Source: Billgrantia pellis (lineage in GTDB: Bacteria > Pseudomonadota > Gammaproteobacteria > Pseudomonadales > Halomonadaceae). Taken from it: a DNA stretch of 64,000 nt. Of this stretch, positions 51,717 through 62,465 are shown one piece after another (position 1 is the stretch's first letter; each line of letters starts with the position of its first letter). The notes under the pieces were generated by a model. The model worked only from the letters and a program-made list of their open reading frames with translations, was not told where the DNA came from and ran no database searches. Both the position numbers and the translations under genes were made by a program. The stretch lies in assembly GCF_008297955.1 (NCBI RefSeq), contig NZ_VTPY01000001.1:496001-560000 (forward strand), read 5' to 3'.

Positions 51717-54467
51717 ATGGGTGACATCGCCAGAGAGATTCTGCCAGTCAATATCGAGGACGAACTGAAGCAGTCGTACCTCGACTACGCGATGAGCGTG
51801 ATCATCGGCCGTGCGCTGCCGGACGTACGCGACGGTCTCAAGCCGGTGCATCGGCGCGTGCTGTTTGCCATGCACGAACTCGGCAACGACTGGAACAAGC
51901 CCTACAAGAAATCGGCCCGCGTCGTGGGCGATGTCATCGGTAAATATCACCCTCACGGTGACAGTGCCGTCTACGACACCATCGTACGCATGGCGCAGGA
52001 CTTCTCCATGCGCCACGTGCTGGTCGACGGCCAGGGCAACTTCGGCTCCATCGACGGCGACAGTGCCGCCGCCATGCGTTACACCGAGGTGCGCATGGCC
52101 CGGCTCGCCCACGAGCTGCTGGCCGACCTCGACAAGGATACGGTCGACTGGGTCGATAACTACGACGGCACCGAACGCATCCCCGAGGTGCTGCCGACCA
52201 AGGTGCCCAATCTGCTGATCAACGGCTCCTCGGGCATTGCGGTGGGCATGGCCACCAATATCCCGCCGCACAACATGGGCGAAGTGATCGACGGCTGCCT
52301 GGCGCTGATCGACAACTATACCCTGACCGTCGATGATCTCATGGAGTACATCTCCGGGCCCGACTTCCCCACCGCGGGTATCATCAACGGGCGTGCCGGC
52401 ATTCTCGAGGCCTACCGCACCGGGCGCGGGCGCATCTATGTCCGCGCCCGCCACACCATCGAGCACGACGACAAGACCGGCCGCGACCATATCATCGTCA
52501 CCGAGCTGCCTTATCAGGTGAACAAGGCGCGACTGATCGAGAAGATCGCCGAGCTGGTCAAGGACAAGAAGATCGAGGGCATCGCCGAACTGCGCGACGA
52601 ATCCGACAAGGATGGCCTGCGCGTGGTCATCGAGGTCAAGCGCGGCGAATCCGGCGACGTGGTGGTCAACAATCTCTTCGCCCAGACCCAGTTGCAGAAC
52701 GTCTTCGGCATCAACATGGTCGCGATCGAAGACGGCCAGCCGAAGATCCTCAACCTCAAGGAAATTCTCGAGGCCTTCATTCGCCACCGCCGCGAGGTCG
52801 TTACGCGGCGCACCCTGTTCGAGCTGAAGAAAGCCCGTGAACGCGGCCATATCCTTGAAGGCCTGGCCGTTGCCATCTCCAACATCGACGAGGTGATCGA
52901 GCTGATCAAAGCCTCGCCGAGTGCCGCCGAGGCCAAGGAAAAACTGCTCGACAAGGTATGGCAGCCCGGGCAGGTCACCGCCATGCTCGAGCGCGCCGGC
53001 GCCACCTCGTGCAAGCCCGAGGATCTGGAAGAGGGCTTCGGCCTCAACACCACCGGCACGGAGTACCGTCTCTCGCCGGCCCAGGCCCAGGCCATCCTCG
53101 AACTGCGTCTGCATCGCCTGACCGGTCTCGAGACCGAGAAGCTGCTCGATGAGTACCTCGGTATCCTCGAGAAGATCGCCGAGCTCACCGCGATCCTGGC
53201 TTCCAGCGAGCGCCTGCTCGAGGTGATTCGCGAGGAACTTACCGCCGTGCGTGACCAGTTCAGCGATCCGCGGCGTACCGAGATCCAGGCCAGCCACCTC
53301 GATCTCTCCATGGAGGATCTGATCGCCGAAGAAGACATGGTGGTCACGGTTTCACGCACCGGCTATGCCAAGACCCAGCCGCTCTCCGACTACCAGGCCC
53401 AGCGTCGCGGCGGGCGCGGCAAGTCCGCCACCGCCATGAAGGACGAAGATGTCATCGAACACTTGCTGGTGGCCTCGACGCACGACACCGTGTTGCTGTT
53501 CTCCAACAAGGGCAAGGTCTATTGGCTCAAGGTCTATGAGATGCCGGTGGCCAGCCGCGGTTCGCGTGGCAAGCCGCTGGTCAACCTGTTGCCCCTGGAC
53601 GAAGGCGAATCGATCAATGCCATCATGCCGGTGCGCGACTACAGCCCCGACTGCTACATTTTCTTCGCCACCGCCAAGGGGACCGTCAAGCGCACCAGCC
53701 TCGACCAGTTCTCACGGCCGCGTAGCGTCGGCCTGATCGCCATCGATATCGAGGAGGGCGACCGCCTGGTGGGGGCCGCCATCACCTCGGGCAACGATCA
53801 TGTGATGCTGCTGTCCTCCAACGGCAAGGCGATCCGCTTCGAAGAGGGCAATGTGCGCGCCATGGGCCGTACCGCCCGGGGCGTGCGCGGCATGAAGCTG
53901 CTGGGCAATGCCGAGGTGATCAGCCTGATCATTCCACAGAGCCAGCAGATCGATGCCGACGCCGACAACGATGTGGAAGGCGAGGCGAGCGCCGCGCAGG
54001 AGAACGGTAACGGCGGCCAGATCTACATCCTCACCGCTTCCGAGAACGGCTATGGCAAGCGCACCCGACTCGAGGAGTTCCCGCTGCGCGGTCGTGGCGG
54101 TCAGGGTGTGATCGCCATGCAGACCAGCGAGCGCAACGGCTCACTAGTCGCCGCCATGCAGGTCTACTCGGCCGACGAGATGATGCTGATTACCGACCGG
54201 GGTACCCTGGTGCGTACCCGCGTCGACGAGGTCTCGATCACCTCGCGCAATACCCAGGGCGTGATGCTGATTCGCCTGGGCAACGACGAGAAGCTGGTCA
54301 AGACCGTGCGCATCGACGAGCCCGAAGCGGAAAGTGAGACTGAGACGGAGATCGAGCCTGAGAATGGTGCCGAGAGCGCGTCGGAGGATGCGCCGAGAGC
54401 CGAGCGGCAGAGCGGGCCGGACGCGGACGAGAACGGCGGCGTAGAAGAGAACCAGAACGACGAATAA
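51717..54467 (+). CDS. gyrA: DNA gyrase subunit A
   Basis: The protein has 916 residues. The N-terminus aligns without gaps to E. coli GyrA. The catalytic Tyr is Y122 ([11 protein letters not shown]), and the quinolone region is wild type at S83 and D87 (GDSAVYDT). The GyrA box QRRGGRGK opens the C-terminal DNA-wrapping beta-pinwheel, which carries a short acidic insertion near residue ~745-765 ([14 protein letters not shown]). It ends in a very acidic tail of ~40 residues ([17 protein letters not shown]), which in other GyrAs tunes supercoiling. A -10-like TATGAT lies near 51591. It introduces negative supercoils with GyrB. Confidence 0.98.
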   Translation: MGDIAREILPVNIEDELKQSYLDYAMSVIIGRALPDVRDGLKPVHRRVLFAMHELGNDWNKPYKKSARVVGDVIGKYHPHGDSAVYDTIVRMAQDFSMRHVLVDGQGNFGSIDGDSAAAMRYTEVRMARLAHELLADLDKDTVDWVDNYDGTERIPEVLPTKVPNLLINGSSGIAVGMATNIPPHNMGEVIDGCLALIDNYTLTVDDLMEYISGPDFPTAGIINGRAGILEAYRTGRGRIYVRARHTIEHDDKTGRDHIIVTELPYQVNKARLIEKIAELVKDKKIEGIAELRDESDKDGLRVVIEVKRGESGDVVVNNLFAQTQLQNVFGINMVAIEDGQPKILNLKEILEAFIRHRREVVTRRTLFELKKARERGHILEGLAVAISNIDEVIELIKASPSAAEAKEKLLDKVWQPGQVTAMLERAGATSCKPEDLEEGFGLNTTGTEYRLSPAQAQAILELRLHRLTGLETEKLLDEYLGILEKIAELTAILASSERLLEVIREELTAVRDQFSDPRRTEIQASHLDLSMEDLIAEEDMVVTVSRTGYAKTQPLSDYQAQRRGGRGKSATAMKDEDVIEHLLVASTHDTVLLFSNKGKVYWLKVYEMPVASRGSRGKPLVNLLPLDEGESINAIMPVRDYSPDCYIFFATAKGTVKRTSLDQFSRPRSVGLIAIDIEEGDRLVGAAITSGNDHVMLLSSNGKAIRFEEGNVRAMGRTARGVRGMKLLGNAEVISLIIPQSQQIDADADNDVEGEASAAQENGNGGQIYILTASENGYGKRTRLEEFPLRGRGGQGVIAMQTSERNGSLVAAMQVYSADEMMLITDRGTLVRTRVDEVSITSRNTQGVMLIRLGNDEKLVKTVRIDEPEAESETETEIEPENGAESASEDAPRAERQSGPDADENGGVEENQNDE

Positions 54468-54489
54468 AGCGTTTGCAATACCGGAAAGC

Positions 54490-54601
54490 GATGAGCTGTT
54501 CCGGCGACAAGCCTCGCGAGGGCGCTGTAAACCCATCCCTGGGCGCTATTTTTGCCATCCATGGCAAAAGACCCTCGCTACGGCTTGCCCCGGCGCTCAT
54601 C
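54490..54601. repeat. palindromic intergenic repeat element (REP/MITE-like) between gyrA and serC
   Basis: About 112 bp are bounded by imperfect inverted repeats of ~30 nt. The left arm at 54490-54522 carries GATGAGC, CCGG, CAAGCC and GCGAGGG in order. The right arm at 54572-54601, read on the other strand, carries the same blocks with different spacers. Inside are a perfect hairpin TTTTGCCAT/ATGGCAAAA (54550-54558, 54561-54569) and a smaller GGGCGCT/GGGCGCT-type pair. There is no coding capacity. I recall similar sequences being scattered through Halomonas genomes, but only one copy is visible here. It may also act as the gyrA mRNA end. Confidence 0.75.
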
Positions 54602-54641
54602 TCGCCTGGCCACGACATGAGTAGAACGGAACACCACGCTG

Positions 54642-55727
54642 ATGACACGCCACTATAACTTCTGCGCCGGTCCCGCGGCGCTGCCCACCCCGGTGCTGGA
54701 ACGCGCAAGGGAAGAGCTGCTCGACTACCAGGGCCGTGGGCTCTCGGTGATGGAGATGAGCCACCGCTCGCCGGAGTTCGTCGCCATTGCCGAACAGGCC
54801 GAGGCCGACCTGCGCGAGCTGCTCGCCGTACCCGAGAACTACAAGGTGCTGTTCCTGCAGGGCGGCGCCAGCCTGCAGTTCTCCATGGTGCCAATGAACC
54901 TGCTGGGGAAGGGCGGTACGGCCAACTTCCTCTATACCGGGATCTGGGGCAAGAAGGCGCAGACGGAGGCGAAGCAACTGGGCTTTGGGGTGCACGTGGC
55001 GGGGTCCAGCGAAGCCGGCGGCCATACCGAAGTGCCCGCCCAGGCTGACCTGACCTTGTCGGAAGATGCCGCCTACCTGCACTACACCGCCAACGAGACC
55101 ATCGGCGGGCTGGCGTTCGACTATATTCCCGACGTCGACGTGCCGCTGGTGTGCGACTACTCTTCCAGCCTCCTCGCCGAGCCGTTGGACGTATCACGTT
55201 TCGGCGTGATCTACGCCGGGGCGCAGAAGAACATCGGCCCTGCAGGCCTCACCCTGGTGCTGGTGCGCGACGACCTGCTGGATCGGCGCTGCGAACGCAT
55301 CCCGGGCCTGTTCGACTATCGTGCCATGGCCGAGGCGGGTTCCATGGTCAACACGCCGCCCACCTACGCCTGGTACCTGGCGGGGCGGGTGTTCCAGTGG
55401 CTCAAGCACGACATCGGCGGGCTCGAGGCCATGGCGGCCATCAATGCGCGCAAGGCGGCCAGTCTCTATGCGGCGATCGATGCCAGCGGCCTCTATTCCA
55501 ACCCCATCGCAGTGCGCAACCGTTCGCGTATGAACGTGCCCTTCGTGCTGGCCGACGAGCGCCTCGACAAGCCGTTTCTGGCCGAAGCCGAGGAAGCCGG
55601 GCTGCTCAACCTCAAGGGGCATCGCAGTGTCGGCGGCATGCGAGCCAGTCTGTACAACGCCGTGCCCGAGGCGGCGGTCGAGGCGCTGATTGCCTTCATG
55701 GCCGACTTCGAGCAACGCAGGGGATAA
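54642..55727 (+). CDS. serC: phosphoserine aminotransferase
   Basis: This 361-residue PLP enzyme converts 3-phosphohydroxypyruvate to phosphoserine and also acts in pyridoxal phosphate synthesis. It opens RHYNFCAGPAALPTPVLERA. The PLP lysine is K196 in IYAGAQKNIGPAG, matching K198 of E. coli. The upstream ribosome site is weak. Four bases separate its stop from pheA, so it starts the serC-pheA-tyrA/aroA-cmk-rpsA run. Confidence 0.97.
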   Translation: MTRHYNFCAGPAALPTPVLERAREELLDYQGRGLSVMEMSHRSPEFVAIAEQAEADLRELLAVPENYKVLFLQGGASLQFSMVPMNLLGKGGTANFLYTGIWGKKAQTEAKQLGFGVHVAGSSEAGGHTEVPAQADLTLSEDAAYLHYTANETIGGLAFDYIPDVDVPLVCDYSSSLLAEPLDVSRFGVIYAGAQKNIGPAGLTLVLVRDDLLDRRCERIPGLFDYRAMAEAGSMVNTPPTYAWYLAGRVFQWLKHDIGGLEAMAAINARKAASLYAAIDASGLYSNPIAVRNRSRMNVPFVLADERLDKPFLAEAEEAGLLNLKGHRSVGGMRASLYNAVPEAAVEALIAFMADFEQRRG

Positions 55728-55731
55728 GCTT

Positions 55732-56820
55732 ATGACCGACACCCCCAGCCTCGACTCGCTGCGCGAGCGCATCGACGAGCTCGACAACGAAATCCTGCGC
55801 CTGATCAGCGCCCGAGCCGATTGCGCCAAGCAGGTCGCCGAGGTCAAGACCCAGAGCGACACCGGGGCCGTCTTCTACCGCCCCGAACGCGAAGCCCAGG
55901 TACTGCGCCGCATCATGGAGCTCAACCCCGGGCCGCTCAATAGCGAGGAGATGGCGCGGTTGTTCCGCGAGATCATGTCCGCCTGCCTGGCACTGGAGCA
56001 GCCCACCAAGGTGGCTTACCTCGGGCCGGAGGGCACTTTTACCCAGCAGGCCGCGCTCAAGCATTTCGGTCACAGCGCGGTCAGCATGCCCATGGCGGCC
56101 ATCGACGAGGTGTTTCGCGAGGTTGAGGCAGGGGCCGTCAACTACGGTGTGGTGCCGGTGGAAAACTCCACCGAGGGGGTGGTAAGCCATACCTTGGACT
56201 CCTTCATCGACTCCTCGATCCACATCTGTGGCGAGGTGGTGCTGCGTATTCATCACCATCTGTTGATCGCCGACACCACCCTGCGCGACAAGATCTCCCG
56301 CATCTACTCGCACCCGCAATCGCTGGCGCAGTGTCGCAAGTGGCTCGATGCCCATTATCCGCGCGCCGAGCGGGTGCCGGTGTCCTCCAACGCCGAGGCG
56401 GCGCGTATGGTCAAGAGCGAATGGCACAGCGCGGCCATCGCCGGCGACATGGCCGCCAGACTCTACGGCCTCGATAAGATTGCCGAGAAGATCGAGGATC
56501 GCCCCGACAATTCCACGCGCTTCCTGATCATCGGCTCCCAGCACGTGCCAATGTCCGGCGAGGACAAGACCTCGATCGTGGTGGCCATGCGCAACCAGCC
56601 AGGTGCCCTGCATGACCTGCTGGAGCCGTTTCACCGACATCAAATCGACCTCACGCGCCTGGAAACGCGCCCGTCGCGCACCGGCGTGTGGAACTACGTC
56701 TTCTTCATCGACTTCAAGGGCCACGTGGATGAGCCACGGGTCGCCGCCGTGCTCGAGGAAGTCCGTCTGCGCGCCTCGGAAGTGAAGGTGCTCGGCTCCT
56801 ATCCCGTGGGCGTAATGTAG
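55732..56820 (+). CDS. pheA: bifunctional chorismate mutase / prephenate dehydratase (P-protein)
   Basis: The protein has 362 residues. The AroQ chorismate mutase domain lies at ~1-90 (LRERIDELDNEILRLISARA). The prephenate dehydratase is at ~95-270 (VAYLGPEGTFTQQAA; PVENSTEGVVSHTLDSF; DNSTRFLII). The ACT domain is at ~280-360 (VAMRNQPGALHDLL; LETRPSR), where Phe binds for feedback inhibition. It makes phenylpyruvate for phenylalanine. Start ATG 55732 uses GGGGAT inside the serC end. The hisC2 gene that lies between pheA and tyrA in Pseudomonas is missing here. Confidence 0.97.
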   Translation: MTDTPSLDSLRERIDELDNEILRLISARADCAKQVAEVKTQSDTGAVFYRPEREAQVLRRIMELNPGPLNSEEMARLFREIMSACLALEQPTKVAYLGPEGTFTQQAALKHFGHSAVSMPMAAIDEVFREVEAGAVNYGVVPVENSTEGVVSHTLDSFIDSSIHICGEVVLRIHHHLLIADTTLRDKISRIYSHPQSLAQCRKWLDAHYPRAERVPVSSNAEAARMVKSEWHSAAIAGDMAARLYGLDKIAEKIEDRPDNSTRFLIIGSQHVPMSGEDKTSIVVAMRNQPGALHDLLEPFHRHQIDLTRLETRPSRTGVWNYVFFIDFKGHVDEPRVAAVLEEVRLRASEVKVLGSYPVGVM

Positions 56821-56822
56821 GC

Positions 56823-59120
56823 GTGGCGTTCGGTAATCTCAAAGGCGAGCCGCTGGCCGAGTCGCGTATCCTCATCGTCGGTCTGGGGTTGATCGGCGGT
56901 TCGCTGGCCGCTGCGCTGCGTGCCGCCGGTCATGAACGGAGCATCGTGGCCTGCGACCCGGATGCCGCCGAAATCGAGCGTGGCATCCAGATGGGCCTGA
57001 TCGATGGAGGCGATACGCGACTGACGCCGCTGGTCGAGGGGGCCAGCCTGATCGTTCTGGCGGTGCCGGTCCTGGCCATGAGAGGCGTCATGGACGAACT
57101 GGCCGCGGCGCTGCCGGAAGGTGTCGTGGGCGGCGAAGCCCCGCGCGTGGTGATCACTGACGTGGGCAGCACCAAGGCCGCGGTACGCGACTGCGCCCTG
57201 GCGGCCTTCGGCGAGCTGCCGGCCGGGCTGGTGCTGGGGCATCCCATCGCCGGCTCGGAGAAGAGCGGGGTGGCCGCCTCCGATCCATGGCTCTATGCCA
57301 ACCACAAGGTGATCCTGACTCCCGCTGCCGATACCGCTCCGTCTGCCATCGCGCGTATACGCGCGCTATGGCAGGCGTGCGGTGCCGAGGTGCTGGAAAT
57401 GGAGGTGGAGCGGCACGACCAGGTACTGGCTCGCACCAGCCACCTGCCGCACCTGCTGGCGTTCACGCTGGTCGATACCCTGGCACGGCAGGACGAGCGG
57501 CTGGAAATCTTCCGCTACGCTGCCGGTGGTTTTCGCGATTTCACCCGCATCGCCGGCAGCGACCCGGTCATGTGGCGAGATATCTTCACCGCCAACCGCG
57601 ATGCCGTGCTGACCGCCCTCGACGATTTCGAGGTCGGGCTCGGCCGATTGCGCCGCGCGGTGGAAATCGGCGACGGCGATGCCATGCTCGCCACCTTCGA
57701 CCGGGCCAGCCATGCCCGGCACTATTTCGACTCTCTCCTGAACCAGTCCAGTTATCAGGCGGAATATCACATGCAACGACAAGGCAAGCTCACCTTCCGC
57801 GCCGCTCCGGGCGGACGCGTGGCCGGGCGTATCCGCGTGCCCGGCGACAAGTCGATCTCACACCGTTCGATCATGCTCGGCGCCCTGGCCGAAGGCATCA
57901 CGGAAGTGAAAGGCTTCCTGGAGGGGGAGGATAGCCTGGCCACCCTGCAGGCGTTCCGCGAGATGGGGGTGGCGATCGAGGGGCCGCACCAAGGGCGCGT
58001 CACCGTGCACGGTGTCGGCATGCACGGCCTCAAGGCGCCTTCCGGTCCGCTCTACGTGGGCAACGCCGGTACCGCCATGCGCCTGTTTGCCGGCCTGCTG
58101 GCGGGGCAGGCCTTTCCTACCGAGCTGATCGGCGATGCGTCGTTGACCAAGCGCCCCATGGGGCGCGTGGCCGATCCGCTGCGGCTGATGGGGGCCGTGA
58201 TCGACACCGCCGAGGGCGGGCGCCCGCCGCTCAAGATCCACGGCGGCCAGAAGCTCCGTGGCATCGACTACGACATGCCGATGGCCAGTGCCCAAGTGAA
58301 ATCCTGCCTGCTGCTCGCCGGGCTCTATGCCGAAGGCGAGACTCGCGTGCGCGAGCCGGCGCCCACCCGGGACCACACCGAGCGCATGTTGGCCGGGTTT
58401 GGCTACGAGGTGCACCGGGACGGCGATACCTGCTGGCTCACGGGCGGCGGCAAGCTCGCCGCGTCGTCCATCGACGTTCCTGCGGACATTTCCTCGGCGA
58501 CCTTCTTTCTGGTGGCGGCCGCCATCACGCCGGGTTCCAACCTGATCCTCGAGCATGTCGGCATCAATCCCACCCGCATCGGCGTGATCAATATCCTCAA
58601 GCTGATGGGCGCCGACCTTCGTCTGACCAACGAGCGCGAGGTGGGCGGCGAGCCGGTGGCCGACCTGCATATTCGCTATGCGCCGCTCAAAGGCATCGAC
58701 ATTCCTCGCGACCAGGTGCCGCTGGCCATCGATGAGTTCCCGGCGCTGTTCATCGCCGCGGCCAGCGCCAACGGGGTAACCCGCCTGCGCGGCGCCGAGG
58801 AGCTGCGCGTAAAGGAGTCCGATCGCATCCAGGCCATGGCCGACGGCCTGGCCACCATCGGCGTCGAGCATACCGTGGTGGAGGACGGTATCGATATCGT
58901 GGGGGCCGGCGACCGTGACGTATCCTACGGGGGCGGCCGTATCGACAGCCTGGGCGACCATCGCATTGCCATGGCGTTCGTCGTCGCCTCGCTGCGGGCC
59001 GGCGAGGAAATCGTCATCGACGACTGCGCCAACGTCGCCACCTCGTTCCCGGGGTTCACGGAACTCGCGCGGGTAGTTGGCCTCAGAGTGAGCGAGGAAA
59101 CGCAAGAGGTGGAGGCATGA
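56823..59120 (+). CDS. tyrA-aroA: fused prephenate dehydrogenase / EPSP synthase
   Basis: The protein has 765 residues. Residues 1-~310 are prephenate/arogenate dehydrogenase (NAD site [27 protein letters not shown]). Residues ~325-765 are 3-phosphoshikimate 1-carboxyvinyltransferase ([42 protein letters not shown]). The fusion joins tyrosine branch and shikimate steps, a layout known in Pseudomonas and Halomonas relatives. Motifs such as PMASAQVKS place the EPSPS half with the class II (CP4-like) branch. The NAGTAMR loop has Gly where tolerant CP4 has Ala, so intrinsic glyphosate tolerance is not implied. GTG start 56823 is 2 nt after the pheA stop, without an obvious ribosome site, suggesting coupled translation. 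Confidence 0.96.
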   Translation: MAFGNLKGEPLAESRILIVGLGLIGGSLAAALRAAGHERSIVACDPDAAEIERGIQMGLIDGGDTRLTPLVEGASLIVLAVPVLAMRGVMDELAAALPEGVVGGEAPRVVITDVGSTKAAVRDCALAAFGELPAGLVLGHPIAGSEKSGVAASDPWLYANHKVILTPAADTAPSAIARIRALWQACGAEVLEMEVERHDQVLARTSHLPHLLAFTLVDTLARQDERLEIFRYAAGGFRDFTRIAGSDPVMWRDIFTANRDAVLTALDDFEVGLGRLRRAVEIGDGDAMLATFDRASHARHYFDSLLNQSSYQAEYHMQRQGKLTFRAAPGGRVAGRIRVPGDKSISHRSIMLGALAEGITEVKGFLEGEDSLATLQAFREMGVAIEGPHQGRVTVHGVGMHGLKAPSGPLYVGNAGTAMRLFAGLLAGQAFPTELIGDASLTKRPMGRVADPLRLMGAVIDTAEGGRPPLKIHGGQKLRGIDYDMPMASAQVKSCLLLAGLYAEGETRVREPAPTRDHTERMLAGFGYEVHRDGDTCWLTGGGKLAASSIDVPADISSATFFLVAAAITPGSNLILEHVGINPTRIGVINILKLMGADLRLTNEREVGGEPVADLHIRYAPLKGIDIPRDQVPLAIDEFPALFIAAASANGVTRLRGAEELRVKESDRIQAMADGLATIGVEHTVVEDGIDIVGAGDRDVSYGGGRIDSLGDHRIAMAFVVASLRAGEEIVIDDCANVATSFPGFTELARVVGLRVSEETQEVEA

Positions 59121-59803
59121 GCGAGGCCAAGGTGCTGACACTGGATGGGCCCGGTGGCGCCGGCAAGGGCACGATCAGCCGCCTGGTCGCGGAGCGCCTG
59201 GGCTGGCATCTGCTCGATAGCGGCGCGCTCTATCGCCTGACGGCGCTGGCGGCCAAGCGTCACGGAGTGGCGCTTGATGACGAAACGGCGCTCGGCCGGC
59301 TGGCCGCCGAACTCGATGTGGTGTTTCTGGCCGAAGACGAGAGCACCCGGGCGCTGCTTGAGGGCGATGACGTCAGCCGTGAGATACGTACCGAACGGGT
59401 AGGCGATGCGGCGTCGCAGGTGGCTGGGCTGAAGGCGGTGCGCCAGGGATTGCTGCAGCGGCAGCGCGACTTCAGAAAGCCTCCCGGGTTGGTGGCCGAC
59501 GGCCGCGACATGGGCACCGTCGTGTTCCCCGATGCAGACCTCAAGATATTTCTCACGGCCACCCCCGAGGAGCGTGCCAGACGGCGCCACCTCCAGTTGC
59601 AGGAAGCGGGGGTGGATGCTAATCTATCGAGTCTTTTGAAGGAAATTCAGGCGCGCGATGCACGTGATATGCAGCGCAGCGTGGCTCCGCTAAAACCGGC
59701 GGAAGATGCCATCACGCTGGATACCACGCGCCTGAGTATACCGGAAGTGGTGGAACGGTTGACGGAGTGGCTGGCCCAGCGCGGCCTCGTCTCCCAGACT
59801 TGA
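59117..59803 (+). CDS. cmk: cytidylate kinase
   Basis: This 228-residue protein phosphorylates CMP and dCMP. Its P-loop is [14 protein letters not shown]. The NMP-binding region has [10 protein letters not shown], and the catalytic [20 protein letters not shown] segment is conserved. ATG 59117 overlaps the aroA stop as ATGA. The cmk-rpsA order is conserved across gammaproteobacteria. Confidence 0.97.
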   Translation: MSEAKVLTLDGPGGAGKGTISRLVAERLGWHLLDSGALYRLTALAAKRHGVALDDETALGRLAAELDVVFLAEDESTRALLEGDDVSREIRTERVGDAASQVAGLKAVRQGLLQRQRDFRKPPGLVADGRDMGTVVFPDADLKIFLTATPEERARRRHLQLQEAGVDANLSSLLKEIQARDARDMQRSVAPLKPAEDAITLDTTRLSIPEVVERLTEWLAQRGLVSQT

Positions 59804-59983
59804 TCTCCCTTGCGGCGCCCTCGATGGATGTCATGGCATGGTCGGGCAACTTCCCAATTCGGCAAGCCCGGTCAGGTCCAACCAGCGTTAACATCCCCGG
59901 GGGTTTGGTAAATAAGGCCCGCACTCGCTGGTGGTGCGGAGAAGGCGGCAACGCCTCAACACCGTTGATCACGTAGGAAAATC
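59804..59983 (+). promoter_or_regulatory. rpsA leader region
   Basis: These 180 bases between cmk and rpsA have no gene. In E. coli the rpsA leader is long, lacks a strong Shine-Dalgarno and is the target of S1 autoregulation. Here too the ribosome site is weak (TAGGAAAATC before ATG), with several short stems in the leader. Autoregulation is inferred. Confidence 0.5.
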
Positions 59984-61660
59984 ATGAGCGAAAGCTTTGC
60001 TGAACTGTTTGAACAGTCACTTCAGGACATCAACATGGAGCCGGGCGCCATCGTCACGGCGACTGTCGTCGACATCGAGGGTGACTGGGTCACCGTCAAT
60101 GCCGGCCTGAAGTCCGAAGGACAGATTCCCGCGGCTCAGTTCCGCGACGAGAACGGCGAACTCACCATCGCCGTTGGCGATGAGGTCAGTGTCGCCCTGG
60201 AAGCCGTCGAGGACGGTTTCGGCGAGACGCGCCTGTCTCGCGAGAAGGCCAAGCGCGCCGAAGCCTGGAAGGTGCTGGAAGCGGCCTTCGAGAAGGAAGA
60301 GATCGTCAAGGGTGTGATCAACGGCAAGGTCAAGGGTGGCTTCACCGTCGACATCGACTCCATCCGTGCATTCCTCCCGGGTTCCCTGGTCGACGTGCGT
60401 CCGGTGCGCGACACCACGCACCTCGAGCACAAGGAACTCGATTTCAAGGTCATCAAGCTCGACCCCAAGCGCAACAACGTAGTGGTGTCCCGCCGCGCCG
60501 TGCTCGAAGCCGAGAACAGCGCCGAGCGTGAGGCGCTGCTTGCCACCCTGCAGGAAGGCCAGCAGATCACCGGTATCGTCAAGAACCTGACCGACTACGG
60601 CGCCTTCGTCGACCTCGGTGGCGTCGACGGCCTGCTGCACATCACCGACATGGCTTGGAAGCGCATCAAGCATCCGAGCGAGATCGTGGCCGTGGGCGAC
60701 GAGATCAATGTCAAGGTGCTCAAGTTCGACCGCGAGCGCAACCGTGTTTCCCTGGGTCTCAAGCAGCTTGGCGAGGATCCGTGGGTCAACATCAAGGACC
60801 GCTACCCCGAAGGTACCGTGGTGCCGGCTCGCGTCACCAACCTCACCGACTATGGCTGCTTTGCCGAGCTGGAAGAGGGTGTCGAGGGTCTGGTCCACGT
60901 CTCCGAGATGGACTGGACCAACAAGAACATCCACCCGTCGAAGGTCGTCAACATCGGCGATGACGTGGATGTCATGATCCTGGACATCGACGAGGAGCGT
61001 CGTCGTATCTCCCTGGGTATCAAGCAGTGCACGCCGAACCCGTGGGAAACCTTCAGCGCCCAGTACAACAAGGGCGACCGTGTGTCCGGTACCATCAAGT
61101 CGATTACCGACTTCGGTATCTTCATCGGTCTGGAAGGTGGCATCGACGGTCTGGTTCACCTGTCCGACCTCTCCTGGTCCGAGCCGGGCGAAGAGGCCGT
61201 GCGTCGCTTCAAGAAGGGCGACGAGGCGGAAGCCGTCATCCTCTCCATCGACCCGGAGCGCGAGCGCATCTCCCTGGGTATCAAGCAGCTCGACACCGAC
61301 CCGGTGGCCGAATACCTGTCCGTCAACGACAAGGGCTCCATCGTCTCCGGTCGTGTGGTCGAGGTGGACGCCAAGGAAGCTCACGTCGAGCTGGCCACTG
61401 ACGTCATCGCCGTGCTCAAGGCATCCGAGATCAGCGCCGATCGCGTCGAAGACGCGCGCAACGTGCTGTCCGAAGGCGACACCGTCGAAGCCCGCATCGT
61501 CGGCGTCGATCGCAAGAACCGTGCGATCAACCTGTCGATCAAGGCCAAGGATCAGGACGACACTCGTCAGAACCTGAAGAAGCTGCGCGAGCAGGAAGTC
61601 GAGACCGGTGGCCCGACCACCATCGGCGACCTGATCAAGCAGCAGATGGGTCAGGACTGA
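59984..61660 (+). CDS. rpsA: 30S ribosomal protein S1
   Basis: The protein has 558 residues (E. coli 557). Six S1/OB-fold repeats are visible, the later ones by their [20 protein letters not shown] and [20 protein letters not shown] starts and ISLGIKQ ends. It opens [20 protein letters not shown], as in other gammaproteobacteria. It binds mRNA at the 30S platform and unfolds structured leaders. Two hairpins, the second an intrinsic terminator, follow the stop. Confidence 0.98.
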   Translation: MSESFAELFEQSLQDINMEPGAIVTATVVDIEGDWVTVNAGLKSEGQIPAAQFRDENGELTIAVGDEVSVALEAVEDGFGETRLSREKAKRAEAWKVLEAAFEKEEIVKGVINGKVKGGFTVDIDSIRAFLPGSLVDVRPVRDTTHLEHKELDFKVIKLDPKRNNVVVSRRAVLEAENSAEREALLATLQEGQQITGIVKNLTDYGAFVDLGGVDGLLHITDMAWKRIKHPSEIVAVGDEINVKVLKFDRERNRVSLGLKQLGEDPWVNIKDRYPEGTVVPARVTNLTDYGCFAELEEGVEGLVHVSEMDWTNKNIHPSKVVNIGDDVDVMILDIDEERRRISLGIKQCTPNPWETFSAQYNKGDRVSGTIKSITDFGIFIGLEGGIDGLVHLSDLSWSEPGEEAVRRFKKGDEAEAVILSIDPERERISLGIKQLDTDPVAEYLSVNDKGSIVSGRVVEVDAKEAHVELATDVIAVLKASEISADRVEDARNVLSEGDTVEARIVGVDRKNRAINLSIKAKDQDDTRQNLKKLREQEVETGGPTTIGDLIKQQMGQD

Positions 61661-61668
61661 TCGACCCT

Positions 61669-61690
61669 CGGGCTCCGTTCGCGGAGCCCG
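61669..61690 (+). terminator. stem-loop just after rpsA
   Basis: A 9-bp perfect stem (CGGGCTCCG / CGGAGCCCG) with a UUCG tetraloop lies 8 bp after the rpsA stop. There is no T-run, so it likely stabilises the mRNA end ahead of the terminator at 61713-61739. Confidence 0.7.
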
Positions 61691-61712
61691 AACCTGGCTC
61701 TGGTAGCCAACG

Positions 61713-61739
61713 AAAACGCCACCCTAAGGTGGCGTTTTT
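61713..61739 (+). terminator. Rho-independent terminator of the rpsA operon
   Basis: AACGCCACC (61715-61723) pairs with GGTGGCGTT (61728-61736) around CTAA. It is preceded by an A-run and ends in five T residues (61735-61739), so it may work in both directions. Confidence 0.9.
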
Positions 61740-61795
61740 GCGTCTGGGCAATAGCCTCGTTGAGGCGCAGGCAGTGGTGTATAACGCCTTGCGAC

Positions 61796-61816
61796 ATATA
61801 ACGCAATGCGTTATAT
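61796..61816. promoter_or_regulatory. palindromic operator of higBA
   Basis: The arms ATATAACGCA and TGCGTTATAT form a perfect 10-bp inverted repeat around a single A, 24 bp before the higB start. A second partial copy (TATAACGC at 61780-61787) lies just upstream. This fits autorepression by HigA or the HigBA complex. Confidence 0.8.
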
Positions 61817-61839
61817 TCCTGCTTAAGAGAGGATACCTC

Positions 61840-62121
61840 ATGATCAAGAGCTTCAAGGATAAGGCTACGGCCACCATCGCTAATGGCAAGGTGGTTTGCA
61901 AGCTGCCACAGGACATGCAGCGTAACGCCTTGAAGAAGCTCCGTCAGCTTGATGCCGCTGGCGTACTTGATGATCTTCGTATCCCGCCAGGCAACCGGCT
62001 TGAGGTGCTACGTGGTGATCGAGAAGGTCAATACAGTATCCGCATCAATGACCAGTGGCGCATCTGCTTTCGATTCGAAGCCGGCAATGCCTACGATGTC
62101 CAAATCGTCGATTACCACTGA
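61840..62121 (+). CDS. higB: HigB-family toxin (RelE-like mRNA interferase)
   Basis: The protein has 93 residues. It opens MIKSFKDKATATIANGK and holds LRIPPGNRLEVLRGDREGQY and SIRINDQWRICFRF, the core of the HigB/Plasmid maintenance killer (PF05015) fold; basic residues in RIPPGNRLEVLRGDR form the active-site side. HigB toxins cleave mRNA on the ribosome. As usual for hig systems, the toxin gene comes first. The antitoxin gene starts 11 bp downstream. ATG 61840 uses AGAGAGGAT. Confidence 0.94.
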   Translation: MIKSFKDKATATIANGKVVCKLPQDMQRNALKKLRQLDAAGVLDDLRIPPGNRLEVLRGDREGQYSIRINDQWRICFRFEAGNAYDVQIVDYH

Positions 62122-62132
62122 GGAGGTGGAGC

Positions 62133-62420
62133 ATGACCGAACGTCTGCCCAATATCCATCCGGGGGAAATCCTGCTGGAGGATTTCATCGAGCCGATGGG
62201 ATTGACCAAGAATGCCCTGGCTACCGCCATTGGCGTGCCGGCGACACGCATTGGGGAAATCACTCGAGGCGCGCGGTCTGTCACGGCTGATACCGATCTG
62301 CGCCTATCCCGCTTCTTCGGTACCAGCGAAGGCTACTGGTTGCGCCTGCAAAACGCCTATGATCTGGAAGAGGCGAAGCGGGGACACGAATATGAAGGAA
62401 TCAAGCCGCATGCAGCTTGA
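62133..62420 (+). CDS. higA: HigA-family antitoxin
   Basis: This 95-residue protein has an XRE-type HTH (LTKNALATAIGVPATRIGEI). The family opening PNIHPGEILLEDFIEPMG and the later FFGTSEGYWLRLQNAYDLEE are present. It neutralises HigB and represses the operon through the palindrome at 61796-61816. A strong GAGGAGGTGG precedes ATG 62133, which should give more antitoxin than toxin. The stop lies 45 bp from the convergent rimO end. Confidence 0.95.
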   Translation: MTERLPNIHPGEILLEDFIEPMGLTKNALATAIGVPATRIGEITRGARSVTADTDLRLSRFFGTSEGYWLRLQNAYDLEEAKRGHEYEGIKPHAA

Positions 62421-62465
62421 ATCCCACACGATACTTCTGATCTTGGTAAAGTGTCGCGCGCTTCA

